From: JAGVSR01 sp963825555
GTDB taxonomy: Bacteria; Pseudomonadota; Alphaproteobacteria; Rhizobiales; Hyphomicrobiaceae
Length of the DNA stretch: 64,000 nt
Direction: 5' to 3'
NCBI GenBank assembly: GCA_963825555.1
Contig: CAWGTZ010000007.1
Coordinates: forward strand, 248,001-312,000
Shown here: one piece after another, positions 26,340 through 35,566 of the stretch
Numbering within the stretch: position 1 is the first letter of the stretch
How the letters are laid out: every line of letters starts with the position of its first letter
Program-made: the position numbers and the translations under genes
The notes under the pieces: generated by a model
Told to the model about the DNA's origin: nothing
Databases searched by the model: none
Seen by the model: only the letters and a program-made list of their open reading frames with translations

Positions 26340-28484
26340 ATGTCCGAACTGCTGATCGAACTCTTTTCCGAGGAAATCCCGTCGCGCATGCAGGGGCGTG
26401 CCGGCGAGGACCTGAAACGGCTTGTTGGAGAGGGTCTTGCGGCGACCGGACTGACCGGCGGCACCGCGCGGGCGTTCGCGACGCCGCGCCGCATCGCACT
26501 CGTCATCGACGGACTTCCCGCGATGTCGCCTGCCATCTCGGATGAGCGCAAGGGACCGCGCGTTGGCGCCCCCGAACAGGCCGTGCAGGGCTTCCTCAAG
26601 GCAGCGGGGCTTTCGGCCATCAGCGAGGCGGAAATCGTCAAGGACGAGAAGAAGGGCGACTACTACGTCGCGCGGATCGAGAAGCCGGGCCGCAAGGCGG
26701 CCGAGATCGTGGCTGAACTGGTACCCGCGGTGCTTGCCAAGTTCCCCTGGCCGAAGTCCATGCGGTGGGGCACCGGCACGTTTCAGTGGGTCCGCCCGCT
26801 GCATTCCGTCATCTGCCTCCTCGACGGCAAGGTCGTCCCCTTCGAAATCGCGGGTCTGAAGAGCGGCACCACCACGCATGGCCACCGCTTTCATGGCAAT
26901 ACCCCGTTCAAAGTGAAATCGTTCGACGAGTACGTCACGCAATTGACCGCGCACAAGGTGATGCTGGACCCGCAAGCCCGCGCGGCCACCATTCGCGAGG
27001 CCGCGCAAGCGGCGGCCAAGGAGGCCAAGCTCCATCTCGTCGAGGACGAGGCGCTCATCACCGAGAACGCGGGCCTCACAGAATGGCCGGTAGTGCTCAT
27101 GGGCACCTTCGACAACGAGTTTCTGGAGGTTCCGGGAGAGGTGCTGACGACCTCAATGAAGCAGCACCAGAAGTGCTTTTCGCTGCGCGATCCCAAGACG
27201 AGGAGGCTCGCCAACAAATTTCTCCTCGTTTCAAACCTTACGGCGACGGACGGCGGGGCCCAGATTACCGCGGGCAACGAGAAGGTGATCCGCGCGCGCC
27301 TGTCGGATGCGAAATTCTTCTGGGAGCAGGACCTGAAGAGGCCGCTCGACGAGATGGCGATCGAACTGGCCGGCATCACGTTCCACGAGAAGCTGGGAAG
27401 CCAGAAGGACCGCGTGGAGCGGATCGCAGAACTGGCCGCTCAGATCGCCGGTGCAGTCGACGCCGATCCGCAGGATGCGCGGCGCGCAGCCCAGCTCGCC
27501 AAGGCCGATCTCGTCTCGGGCATGGTCGGCGAGTTCCCCGAGCTGCAGGGCCTGATGGGCCGCTACTACGCGGAGAAGGCCGGCACCAAGGCGGAGATCG
27601 CACGCGCCATCGAGCTGCATTACAAGCCCAAGGGCCCCACCGACGTCGTGCCCAAGGAAGAAGACGGCGACAGCGTTGCCATCGCCGTGGCGCTGGCCGA
27701 CAAGCTCGACACGCTCGTGGGCTTCTGGGCCATCGGCGAAAAGCCGACGGGCTCGGGCGATCCGTATCAGCTCCGCCGCGCGGCCCTCGGTGTCATCCGC
27801 ATCGTGCTGGAGAATGATCTCAGGCTGACCTTGGACCGTGTTTTTACCCAAGCACGTCAAAATTACGCTGACCAGAAGCTGGTCACGTTTCCCACCCTGC
27901 AGAGCGCGACGGCCTCCGAGCAGGACGCGCTGAGAAATGTCTATCGAGACATGAACTTCAGCGACCTGCTCGCATTCTTCGCGGACCGGCTGAAGGTGCA
28001 TCTGAAGGAGAAGGGCGCGCGGCACGATCTCATCGACGCCGTCTTCGCCCTGCCGGGGCAGGACGACCTTGCCCTCATCGTGAAACGAGTCGAGGCATTG
28101 GGAACCTTCCTCGGCACAGACGACGGCGCGAACCTGCTGGCCGGTGTCAAGCGCGCCTCCAACATCCTCTCCATCGAGGAGAAGAAGGACAAGACGAGCT
28201 ATACAGGGGAGCCGGACGGTGACCTGCTCGTCGAGCCTGCCGAACGGGCGCTGGCCGCCGCTATCGCCAAAGCCAAGTTCGACACGGCGGCTGCCATCAA
28301 CGTGGAAAGCTTCACCGGTGCGATGAACGCGCTGGCCGAGTTGCGCGCGCCCGTCGACACCTTCTTCGACAAGGTGACCGTGAACGATAAGGACCCGAAC
28401 CTGAGGTCCAACCGCCTCAGGCTCCTGTCCGAGATCCGGGCCGCGACACTCAACGTTGCCGATTTTTCACGTATCGCGGGCTGA
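26340..28484 (+). CDS. glyS: Glycine-tRNA ligase beta subunit
   Basis: This is the beta chain of the tetrameric bacterial glycyl-tRNA synthetase, which binds tRNA and works with GlyQ. The 714-residue product starts MSELLIELFSEEIPSRMQ, has the HRFHGN motif and the family blocks TTSMKQHQKCF and RVEALGTFL. It ends with the C-terminal anticodon-binding-like region (RAATLNVADFSRIAG). The frame opens at 26280, but the ATG at 26340 is the family start. The length is normal. GlyQ, usually encoded just upstream, is not present in this window; the upstream genes are a small membrane protein and a DUF457 protein. Confidence 0.95.
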   Translation: MSELLIELFSEEIPSRMQGRAGEDLKRLVGEGLAATGLTGGTARAFATPRRIALVIDGLPAMSPAISDERKGPRVGAPEQAVQGFLKAAGLSAISEAEIVKDEKKGDYYVARIEKPGRKAAEIVAELVPAVLAKFPWPKSMRWGTGTFQWVRPLHSVICLLDGKVVPFEIAGLKSGTTTHGHRFHGNTPFKVKSFDEYVTQLTAHKVMLDPQARAATIREAAQAAAKEAKLHLVEDEALITENAGLTEWPVVLMGTFDNEFLEVPGEVLTTSMKQHQKCFSLRDPKTRRLANKFLLVSNLTATDGGAQITAGNEKVIRARLSDAKFFWEQDLKRPLDEMAIELAGITFHEKLGSQKDRVERIAELAAQIAGAVDADPQDARRAAQLAKADLVSGMVGEFPELQGLMGRYYAEKAGTKAEIARAIELHYKPKGPTDVVPKEEDGDSVAIAVALADKLDTLVGFWAIGEKPTGSGDPYQLRRAALGVIRIVLENDLRLTLDRVFTQARQNYADQKLVTFPTLQSATASEQDALRNVYRDMNFSDLLAFFADRLKVHLKEKGARHDLIDAVFALPGQDDLALIVKRVEALGTFLGTDDGANLLAGVKRASNILSIEEKKDKTSYTGEPDGDLLVEPAERALAAAIAKAKFDTAAAINVESFTGAMNALAELRAPVDTFFDKVTVNDKDPNLRSNRLRLLSEIRAATLNVADFSRIAG

Positions 28485-28697
28485 GCAGCTGAATCGCGTT
28501 CCCGCGGCCTGAAATGAGGCCCAACGGCCGGGGACTGGCGCCCCGGAGCCGCCATCATAAGAAAAATTGAAGATGGGCCGGTGATCCTTGCGGTGACCGC
28601 CGCCGTTTCCCATGTAGACGCAAACCCATCGGGCGCTGCGGAGCCGCTACTTCGGTTTAAGCCGCGCGAGGCCTGCTTCAGACGCCCGGCAGACGCG

Positions 28698-29099
28698 ATG
28701 GAAAAGATGGACGACGGGAAGACGCTCCACTTCGAGTTTGCCGAAGCCTCCGGACAGGCCAAGCCGCCCGTCCCGAGCCAGATCGGCACCAATGGCACTT
28801 CGGCTACCCAGCAGAAGCGCCACAAGCCTGAGAAGCTCATGCGGCTCCTTTCGGACCGCAACCTCAAGCTCCTCAAGATGATCCGCACAAAAGAGCCCAA
28901 GACATTGGCTGAATTGTCCCGCCTGTCGGGACGGCCCAAAGCCAGTCTTACGCGCACGCTGGCCCGGCTTTCCGACCTGGGCATCGTCGTGCTCGTGAAA
29001 TCGAAGGGCCGGGGCAAGATTCCAACCGTTGCATGCGACCGCGTGCGGCTGGAGGTGAGCCTGGTGCCCGAGGACGAGCCGCCCGCTGGTCAGGCCTGA
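28698..29099 (+). CDS. Winged-helix DNA-binding protein (MarR/HVO_A0114-like)
   Basis: The product, 133 residues from this start, has a flexible N-terminus and a winged-helix domain (about 45-115). The helix-turn-helix reads PKTLAELSRLSGRPKASLTR, followed by TLARLSDLGIVVLVKSKGRGK as recognition helix end and wing. This resembles the small HVO_A0114-type or MarR-like regulators, some of which are antitoxins. No toxin-like partner is adjacent: glyS lies upstream and a hairpin-rich gap downstream. The frame is open from 28581; the ATG at 28698 gives the best start, with 28707 as alternative. Target genes are unknown. Confidence 0.72.
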   Translation: MEKMDDGKTLHFEFAEASGQAKPPVPSQIGTNGTSATQQKRHKPEKLMRLLSDRNLKLLKMIRTKEPKTLAELSRLSGRPKASLTRTLARLSDLGIVVLVKSKGRGKIPTVACDRVRLEVSLVPEDEPPAGQA

Positions 29100-29505
29100 C
29101 TTGGACCATCAAAAAATCTGATTACAGACGGTCTGTTGGGCCCATGCATGGCATGGGTCCGATGTCGAAACGAAGCGCGCCCTGATCGGGTTTTTCGATC
29201 AGGGCGCGCTCGTCATTATGGACCTGGAGGAAGTCTTAGGAGAAGCGGCGGAAGCTGGCCAATCACACCAACCTGGGCCCTCGACCAGATCGGACGGACC
29301 GCCCCGCACGACCGGATCGGCCAAGCTTCCACGATGCGCTTGATAGCCCAGCATTGAGCATTTGAGTCATCAAAAAATGTGTAATCTTTTTTCCATCCAC
29401 AAAGCCTAATCCGGATCGCGTGGACTTATCAACGCGATGCCTAGGTGTGCTGCGAACACAACTTTTAAATGACCAGCGTTTTGTCCTGAACGGGCGGGAC
29501 GCACC
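29100..29505. other. Convergent gene-free gap with several hairpins
   Basis: About 405 bases lie between the convergent HTH gene and ABC-F gene. The left half holds three consecutive dyads (annotated separately). The right half is AT-richer near 29360-29400 (ATCAAAAAATGTGTAATC) and has no strong structure or gene. ORF-like stretches here lack ribosome-binding sites. Confidence 0.5.
29124..29210. repeat. Three consecutive inverted repeats, the last a perfect 15-bp hairpin
   Basis: Dyad 1 is ACAGAC/GTCTGT (29124-29136) around a single base. Dyad 2 is GGGCCCATG/CATGGGTCC (29138-29160), with one wobble pair and a five-base loop. Dyad 3 is AGCGCGCCCTGATCG/CGATCAGGGCGCGCT (29174-29210), a perfect 15-base-pair stem with a seven-base loop. 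They start 25 bases after the stop of the HTH gene. Dyad 3 has the strength of a terminator for either neighbour but lacks a proper T tract; on the minus strand it is followed by TCGTTTC. Confidence 0.75.
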
Positions 29506-31419
29506 TCAAGCGGGGGCATCCTGAGCAGCCTGCTCAGCCTCCTCGAACGCTGCCGTTGCGGAAAGCCAAGCCTCTTCGGCCTCGGCCAGTTTCTTGGCCG
29601 CTTGCCCGCGTTCCAGGGTCGCCTTCTGGGCGCGCGGCGGGTCGGCATAGAGCTCGGGATCCGCGAGCGCCGCATCGAGCCGGGCCAACTCCGCCGTCAG
29701 CTTCTCGACGCGGTTTTCAGCGTCTTGCATTACCTTCTTCAAGGGCGCGAGTTGTTGCCGCCGTTGGGCGGCAACGCGGCGCTGCGCGGCGCGATCAATA
29801 CGCCCTTCGCCACCGTCCAAGCCGTCGGTTGCCCGCCGGCGCATGGTGGCTCCCCTCTCGGCGAGCAACTCCGCGCGATAGCTATCCATATCTCCATCGT
29901 AGGCCGACACGGAGCCGTCACGCACGATCCAGAGGCGGTCAGCCGTCGCTTCCACAAGATGACGATCATGGCTGATGAGGATGACAGCCCCCTCGTACTC
30001 GGCGAGCGCATGGATCAGCGCCTCGCGGCTGTCGATGTCAAGGTGGTTCGTCGGCTCGTCGAGGATCAAGATGTGTGGTGCATGAAACGCCGTAAGCGCC
30101 AGCAGCAGTCGCGCCTTCTCTCCGCCTGAGAGGTTCGCACACTTGGTATCGGCCTTGTCAGCCCCGAAGCCGAACGTGCCGAGTTTTGTACGTTTCTGCG
30201 CCTCCGTTGCCTCGGGCATCAGCTTGACGATGTAGTCGTAGGGCGTGGCGAGCGGATTGAGATCGTCCAGCTGATGCTGTGCAAAATAGCCGACCGTCAC
30301 GCGATTGGCTCCGAAAACCTGCCCGGACAAAGGTTGCAGCCGTCCCGCGATCAGCTTGGCGAAGGTGGACTTGCCGTTCCCGTTCTGGCCGAGTAACGCG
30401 ATGCGGTCGTCCTGGTCGATCCGCAAATTGAGGTTCGTCAGAACCGGTGCTCCGGGTGCATATCCGGCTGCTGCCTCCTCCATGCGCAGGAGCGGGCTGG
30501 CCAGCATCTTCTCCGGGTTCGGAAGCAGGAAGGGTATGACCCGGTCTTCCACCTGGGCCGCGATCGGCTGCATCTTCGCCAGCGCCTTCACGCGGCTCTG
30601 AGCCTGTTTCGCCTTGGATGCCTTTGCTTTGAAGCGATCGATGAAAGCCTGGATGCGCCGACGCTCTTCGTCCTGCTTCTTTTTCAGTTTCAGCTCAAGA
30701 CGCTGCTTCTCGCGCCGCGTTTCCTCGAAGTCGTCGTACCCGCCCGAATAAAGCGTGAGCTTGCCGCGATCCAGATGCAGGATTGCGCCCGGGACCGTGT
30801 TCAAGAGATCGCGGTCGTGGCTGACGATGAGTACCGTATGCGGATAGCTTTTCAGATAGCTTTCCAGCCACACTGTGCCTTCCAGGTCGAGGTAGTTGGT
30901 CGGCTCGTCAAGAAGCAGAATTTCGGGCTCCAGGAACAGGATGGCCGCGAGCGCGACGCGCATGCGCCAGCCGCCGGAATACTCGCGGCAAGGTCGCTGC
31001 TGGGCCGCCTCGTCGAAACCGAGGCCCGCAAGGATGGTAGCCGCCCGCGCGGGCGCGGAGTGCGCGTCGATGTCAGCGAGGCGGATCTGAATTTCCGCAA
31101 TACGGTGCGGATCGGTGGCCGTCTCGGCCTCGCAGAGCAGTTGCGCGCGCTCGGTGTCCGCTTCCAGCACCCAATCGATGAGCGAGGCCTCGCCGCCGGG
31201 CGCTTCCTGAGCAACATAGCCGATGCGCGCGCCCCTAGGGACGGTGATACTCCCGTCATCCGCATGCACCTGCCCCGTAATGAGCCGAAGCAGCGTCGAC
31301 TTGCCGGCCCCGTTTCGGCCGACAAGCCCGACCTTGTGGCCTGTCGCAATGCCGGCGGTGGCGGCGTCGAAGATCCGCTTGCCCTCGATGTGGTAGGTGA
31401 GATCGTTGATATGCAGCAT
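29506..31419 (-). CDS. ABC-F family ATPase (YheS/Uup-like)
   Basis: ABC-F proteins are soluble ribosome-associated ATPases with two ABC domains and no membrane part. The 637-residue product has Walker A GRNGAGKST and GQNGNGKST, signatures YSGGW and LSGGEKA, Walker B LLLDEPTNYLD and LILDEPTNHLD, and a linker rich in Lys, Arg and Gln between the domains. A C-terminal coiled coil (about 535-635) resembles Uup/YheS. The ATG at 31419 (MLHINDLTYHIEGK) is the usual start; 31431 is possible. It is divergent from rnhB. The exact subfamily cannot be fixed by eye. Confidence 0.92.
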   Translation of the reverse strand: MLHINDLTYHIEGKRIFDAATAGIATGHKVGLVGRNGAGKSTLLRLITGQVHADDGSITVPRGARIGYVAQEAPGGEASLIDWVLEADTERAQLLCEAETATDPHRIAEIQIRLADIDAHSAPARAATILAGLGFDEAAQQRPCREYSGGWRMRVALAAILFLEPEILLLDEPTNYLDLEGTVWLESYLKSYPHTVLIVSHDRDLLNTVPGAILHLDRGKLTLYSGGYDDFEETRREKQRLELKLKKKQDEERRRIQAFIDRFKAKASKAKQAQSRVKALAKMQPIAAQVEDRVIPFLLPNPEKMLASPLLRMEEAAAGYAPGAPVLTNLNLRIDQDDRIALLGQNGNGKSTFAKLIAGRLQPLSGQVFGANRVTVGYFAQHQLDDLNPLATPYDYIVKLMPEATEAQKRTKLGTFGFGADKADTKCANLSGGEKARLLLALTAFHAPHILILDEPTNHLDIDSREALIHALAEYEGAVILISHDRHLVEATADRLWIVRDGSVSAYDGDMDSYRAELLAERGATMRRRATDGLDGGEGRIDRAAQRRVAAQRRQQLAPLKKVMQDAENRVEKLTAELARLDAALADPELYADPPRAQKATLERGQAAKKLAEAEEAWLSATAAFEEAEQAAQDAPA

Positions 31420-31543
31420 GGCCGACCGCATAGCGGCTCACCGGAGCCGTGGGAAGGGGGCAGTATCCATCGCCCCCTCCGGCTCCCGATGCGGCCACAT
31501 TCGCCGCTTTGACAGCACTGCCGCTCCGCCCGATGCTTCTCCC

Positions 31544-32188
31544 ATGAAGATCCACGATTCGCGCATCAAGCCGACTTTCGAGCTGGAGGGCGCCGAGCTG
31601 GAGCTCGGGCACGGCCCTGTTGCCGGCGTGGACGAAGCTGGCCGGGGCCCATGGGCGGGGCCCGTGGTGGCGGCCGCCGTGATCCTGGATCCCGACCGCA
31701 TTCCACCCGGAATCGACGATAGCAAGGCGCTCGACGAGGATGGCCGCGATATACTTTACCGGCGGATCGTGGAGAGCGGGGCCCGTTATAGCGTCGGCAT
31801 CGCCGACGTGGAACGCATTGATCGCGACAACATTCTAGCCGCCACGATGTGGGCGATGGGCGAGGCCGTGCGGGATCTCGGCATAGCCCCCCGGCTGGCT
31901 TTGATCGACGGTAACAAGCTGCCCCGGCTGGGCTGCGAAGCGCGCGCGATCGTGAAGGGTGACGCGAAGTGCCTTTCCATCGCCGCGGCGTCGATCATCG
32001 CCAAGGTCACGCGCGACCGGATCATGATCGCCATGGAGCGTGAGCATCCCGGCTATGGTTTCGCACGCCACAAAGGCTACGGCACGCCCGAGCACAAGGA
32101 GGCGCTGACCCGCCTCGGCGTCTGTCCCATTCACCGCCGCTCATTCAAGCCGGTGCAGCTCGTTCTCGGGCTGACAGACGCCTTCTGA
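31544..32188 (+). CDS. rnhB: Ribonuclease HII
   Basis: RNase HII nicks 5' of ribonucleotides embedded in DNA and starts ribonucleotide excision repair. The 214-residue product has the catalytic Asp-Glu in AGVDEAGRGPWAGPVVAAAV, then LIDGNKLP with the third acidic residue, and SIAAASIIAKVTRD with the fourth. HPGYGFARHKGYGTPEH is the family C-terminal signature. The frame opens at 31397 inside the divergent ABC-F gene, but the ATG at 31544 is the family-like start. The window also encodes RNase HI (rnhA at 51.7 kb). Confidence 0.94.
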   Translation: MKIHDSRIKPTFELEGAELELGHGPVAGVDEAGRGPWAGPVVAAAVILDPDRIPPGIDDSKALDEDGRDILYRRIVESGARYSVGIADVERIDRDNILAATMWAMGEAVRDLGIAPRLALIDGNKLPRLGCEARAIVKGDAKCLSIAAASIIAKVTRDRIMIAMEREHPGYGFARHKGYGTPEHKEALTRLGVCPIHRRSFKPVQLVLGLTDAF

Positions 32189-32367
32189 AACGAGGATAAA
32201 AGCCGGCAATACCAGGGACAAAGCACGCCCCAACGCTGGCTCCCTCAGATAGTCCGTGCAATGGTGCTCTTCTTGAAACACAACGAGAAAACATCGGAAG
32301 ATTGGCTCGTATTGACCAATCGCTGAACGTGAAAGTGTGAGATCAATTTTTGCCGCGCCTGCAAACA

Positions 32368-32814
32368 ATGATTGGTCGTCACCGAATGCTGATCAAGCCA
32401 GCGGTAGTGCTCCCCGACGTTCTCCGCCGTGCCATAGACGCTTACCGCGCCAATGATCCAATTACCGTTGCCGAGAGCTTCGATCTCGATGCCCGTATCG
32501 TCACAGAATTCGACCCGCTTCTTGCGGCACAGCTGGGCATGGAAGAACTGGCCGGACCTGTTCACGCCAGCAGCGCCGTCGGAATTCTCAAGTTCTATGC
32601 CTACGAGTTGTCGGCGTTTGACGTGAAGGATCTCGAAGTGGTGTCCTCTATCCAATCCGGACGCAATGTGACGGCTATATGCAATTGGAAGATGCGCCTG
32701 CGCGACACGGGCAAGGATGTGATCGGCACCTGCCGGAATACGTGGATACTCGATTCCTCAGGCAGAAGGTTGGCCGGGGCTCGCAGCGTCTGCGGGATTC
32801 TGACGCCGTCGTGA
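32368..32814 (+). CDS. SnoaL/NTF2-like domain protein
   Basis: The product has 148 residues from this start. It looks like a cone-shaped NTF2-like (SnoaL-type) fold, starting with a helix LPDVLRRAIDAYRANDPITVAESFDLDARI and followed by alternating strands. The last strands read TAICNWKMRLRDTGKDVIGT and NTWILDSSGRRLAGARSV. Members include small-molecule-binding proteins and isomerases; no active-site set is evident. The start is uncertain (TTG 32350, ATG 32368 or ATG 32386), and none has a good ribosome-binding site. It stands alone downstream of rnhB by about 180 bases. Confidence 0.65.
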   Translation: MIGRHRMLIKPAVVLPDVLRRAIDAYRANDPITVAESFDLDARIVTEFDPLLAAQLGMEELAGPVHASSAVGILKFYAYELSAFDVKDLEVVSSIQSGRNVTAICNWKMRLRDTGKDVIGTCRNTWILDSSGRRLAGARSVCGILTPS

Positions 32815-33005
32815 CCGCATGATCTTCACTGAGACTGCGGGGCACGAGAGAGCCGGGCCCGTTAGGCCAACGACAGTTGCCTGCAACGCGAAGCGTGGTG
32901 TGGACTGGAAGGCAGGGCCCTCAATTCATCCGCGCCCTGCCGCCGCCATGACAACCGCCTGATTTTGTTGTATTCGCCTCCCCAGGGAACCAGGGGGAGT
33001 ATGTC

Positions 33006-34884
33006 ATGGCGTCGGTTCGCGAAAGCGTTGGCAATGCATTCGACTATGTGCTTGGCCGCAATACTCTGATCGGCGTTGCCTCACTGATGCTGCTCGTACT
33101 TTCCGGGTATGCCACTTGGCACGGAATGCACGACTTCATCGTCGGCGTCTCGGAGACGGTGCCGGAAGACGGCAGCACGATGAAAGTTTCCAGCGACGTG
33201 CTCGTCATCGGCGTCGTCGTGGCTCTCACCTTTCTCATGTGGCTCGCCCTGCGCGAGGTCTTCGGCGCCAAGCGCAAATTCACTGACCGCATCGTGATGT
33301 TCTTCATGTATGCCTTCCTCGCCTTGTGGTCGATCGGCTTCGGCTACGGGTTCTGGTGGAGTCTGATCTCGGGGCAGGAGGCGACGCGAACGGGCCTCGC
33401 CGGCCTGCAGGAAGACGCGCGCGATGCCAGCGCCGCGATTGCGGCACGGCTCGACGCGGTACGCGCGCAGCTCGACAACGTCGTCTCCTGGTCCGATAGC
33501 CAGATGACGCGCGAGGAAACGAGCGGAGGAAGCTGCGGGCGGCCTTCGGGCGCCGGGCGCGGCCCCCTGTATAACGCGCGCCGCAGCGTGCGCGACAGCG
33601 TCACGACCCTGCGCGACGGCATGACCCGCGCGTGGCTCGAACCCGTGCAAGCGGACGTAGAGCTATTGCGCCAGACGGCAGCCTCGCTCGAAGGCGGCAC
33701 CCTGGTGGAGCGGCAGAAGGCGTTCGATGCGAAGGCCTCGGAAATCCGCGGCAAGGCGCGCAATATCGCGGCGCGGTCGAACGAGCTTGGCAAATCGACC
33801 GCGGCGGAAATGCGCGCACTGGCACAGACTGTGTCGATAGAACCCGGCAAACCGGGATTCTCCTGCTACGACCCAACGCTCGCCCAGCGCCTCACTCAGG
33901 CCGCAGATCAGGCTGATCAGCCCGCCGGCCTGAAGCTTCGCGAAGCGGCGTTCAGCGAGGGTCCGGCCGGTGTTGCCAATGCAGTGAAGAACCTCTGGAA
34001 GAACATCGGCGCCTATTCTTCGAGTTCTGGTCGCCTACATCGCCTCCGGCGGGAGGGCGCCGTTCTCACACACCTCAGAAGGCGATCCCATCACCGGACG
34101 CGATCTCATTGCGCTGCTTGCCACCATCGGCGTGGACATGGGACTTCTGGCGCTCGCCATTCTCAATCCGCCGCCGGCGGCAACGCTGAGGCCGTCGGGC
34201 GAGGTGGTGCGCCAGATCCGGGACGCGATCCGCACAGTCATGCGGCGCACGGACGACATGGCCGACATGGAGTGGCTGCGCCGGCATTTCATCCACCACA
34301 ACAAAGCGTCCTATTTCGTCATTCCCAACCTCTACAGCGCCAACGCCAACGATGAGCGCGAGGCTCAGCGCGCATTGGCCATCAATCAGCTGGCAGGCGT
34401 GTTGGGCGATCTGGATCTCGTGCGCTGGCCGCAGAAGCTCAGGTTCTGGCAGCGTCGCTTTCCGAAATTCTGGCAGCGCAAGACCGAACTCGACCTTCTC
34501 AAGCGCGAGGAAAGCCAGCCAAGCGATACCGACCTCACCAAAATTCGCCAGGATTGGCTAAAGCAGATCGGCAAGACGCAGGAAGTCGGGCTGTCCCCGA
34601 AGGACCAGGAGTTCGTTAACGCCGATCCTTTGCGCAACCACGGTCTCTTCTCCAAAGCCGAGCGGGCGCTGACCATCGCCGGGTGGAGTGCGGAGGCCCG
34701 CCGCGATGTGGAGATTTTCAGGATTGTGGATGTGGATGGCCTGACCCCGCTCTTGATGGTCCTCAACGAGGAGTCGGCTGCCGATATCGGCAAGAAGACC
34801 GACGAGCCGCGGGGGCCGGATGACCCCGTCGGCGGTGGTTCGCTCGACAATCCGTTGAAGCAGATAGCATTCCGGCAGGACTAG
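33006..34884 (+). pseudogene. Membrane protein gene of unknown function, split by a +1 frameshift near 34015
   Basis: Two frames join into one protein of about 625 residues. Frame 1 (from ATG 33006, with GGGGGAG upstream) has three TM helices (about residues 20-110) and a long helical region ending LWKNIGAY. It becomes nonsense after about 34015. The second phase is coding-like from that point (RVLVAYIASGG, then GDPITGRDLIALLATIGVDMGLLALAIL, a fourth TM) through to the stop at 34884. One extra base in the TATTCTTCGAG region would explain the split. No family was recognised. It may be a sequencing error, a recent mutation or, less likely, programmed frameshifting. Confidence 0.75.
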
Positions 34885-34955
34885 CGAACCGCCTTGAACA
34901 GGCCGCAACTGGTGCCTAGGTACATGCCCGCATCAACACCAACGGAGGTCTCTCC

Positions 34956-35264
34956 ATGAAGCTCAACAAGACCCTCGCTACAGGGGCGCTGGCCGCCGCT
35001 GCGCTCTTCTCATCTGCCCCGGCATTCGCCAGCCCCGATTGCACGAAGGAGCCCAAGGACAAGTGGCTCTCCGAGGACGCCATGAAGGCCAAGATCGGCG
35101 AGATGGGCTACAAGATCGACGTCTTCAAGGTCGAAGACAGCTGCTACGAAATCTACGGCTACAACAAGGACGGCAAGCAGGTTGAAGTCTACTTCAATCC
35201 CGTCTCCGGCGACGTGGTCGAGGAAGAGATCGAGAACGGCGACGACAACGACGACAAGGACTAA
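34956..35264 (+). CDS. Periplasmic PepSY-like protein
   Basis: The 102-residue product has a signal peptide (1-25, ending AFA). A single PepSY_2-type domain follows: SEDAMKAKIGEMGYKIDVFKVEDSCYEIYG, then KDGKQVEVYFNPVSGDVVEE. It ends in an Asp/Glu/Asn tail. Two cysteines in the mature part (CTKEP and DSCYE) could form a disulfide. GGAGG precedes the ATG at 34956. It forms its own unit, ended by a terminator at 35305. PepSY proteins are thought to inhibit proteases or bind metal, but nothing specific is known for this one. Confidence 0.85.
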   Translation: MKLNKTLATGALAAAALFSSAPAFASPDCTKEPKDKWLSEDAMKAKIGEMGYKIDVFKVEDSCYEIYGYNKDGKQVEVYFNPVSGDVVEEEIENGDDNDDKD

Positions 35265-35304
35265 GCCCCATCCTCCCTCCACCAAACCTAATGACACCTA
35301 CTCT

Positions 35305-35332
35305 AACGGGGGTCGCCGTGCTGGCCCCCGTT
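35305..35332 (+). terminator. Intrinsic terminator after the PepSY gene
   Basis: AACGGGGG (35305-35312) pairs with CCCCCGTT (35325-35332) around a 12-base loop that can extend the stem slightly. TCATTT follows. It lies about 40 bases after the PepSY stop codon. Confidence 0.75.
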
Positions 35333-35470
35333 TCATTTGCGGTGCTTCCATAGGTTTTTCTTGCCCGGAAAAGCGAGCCACCTACTCGTCTTGCGGCAGC
35401 AACATTCGTTCGCCTTTTGTTCGACCTGCTGGATCTCTATCATCCGTCAGATCGATTTCGTAACCTACGG

Positions 35471-35476
35471 TTAACC
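35471..35476 (+). promoter_or_regulatory. Possible CtrA half-site upstream of ccrM
   Basis: TTAACC occurs about 95 bases upstream of the ccrM start in an AT-richer stretch. CtrA binds TTAA-N7-TTAA or half-sites such as TTAACC, and ccrM is a CtrA target in Caulobacter. Only one half-site is visible and the motif is short, so the call is weak. Confidence 0.3.
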
Positions 35477-35566
35477 TTCCCCGGTGAGATTTCGTTTACT
35501 TTGCAGTTGAGGATTAGGTCCGGTTATACGTCCGATCCGCGAATGTGTCGTCAGTCAGTAAGTTGA

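Noticed and set aside
34132..34884. Independent 250-residue gene starting at a GTG within 33006-34884
   Set aside because: No ribosome-binding site is seen before the GTG, and coding character continues upstream in the same phase to about 34015, so it is the rear part of the frameshifted gene.
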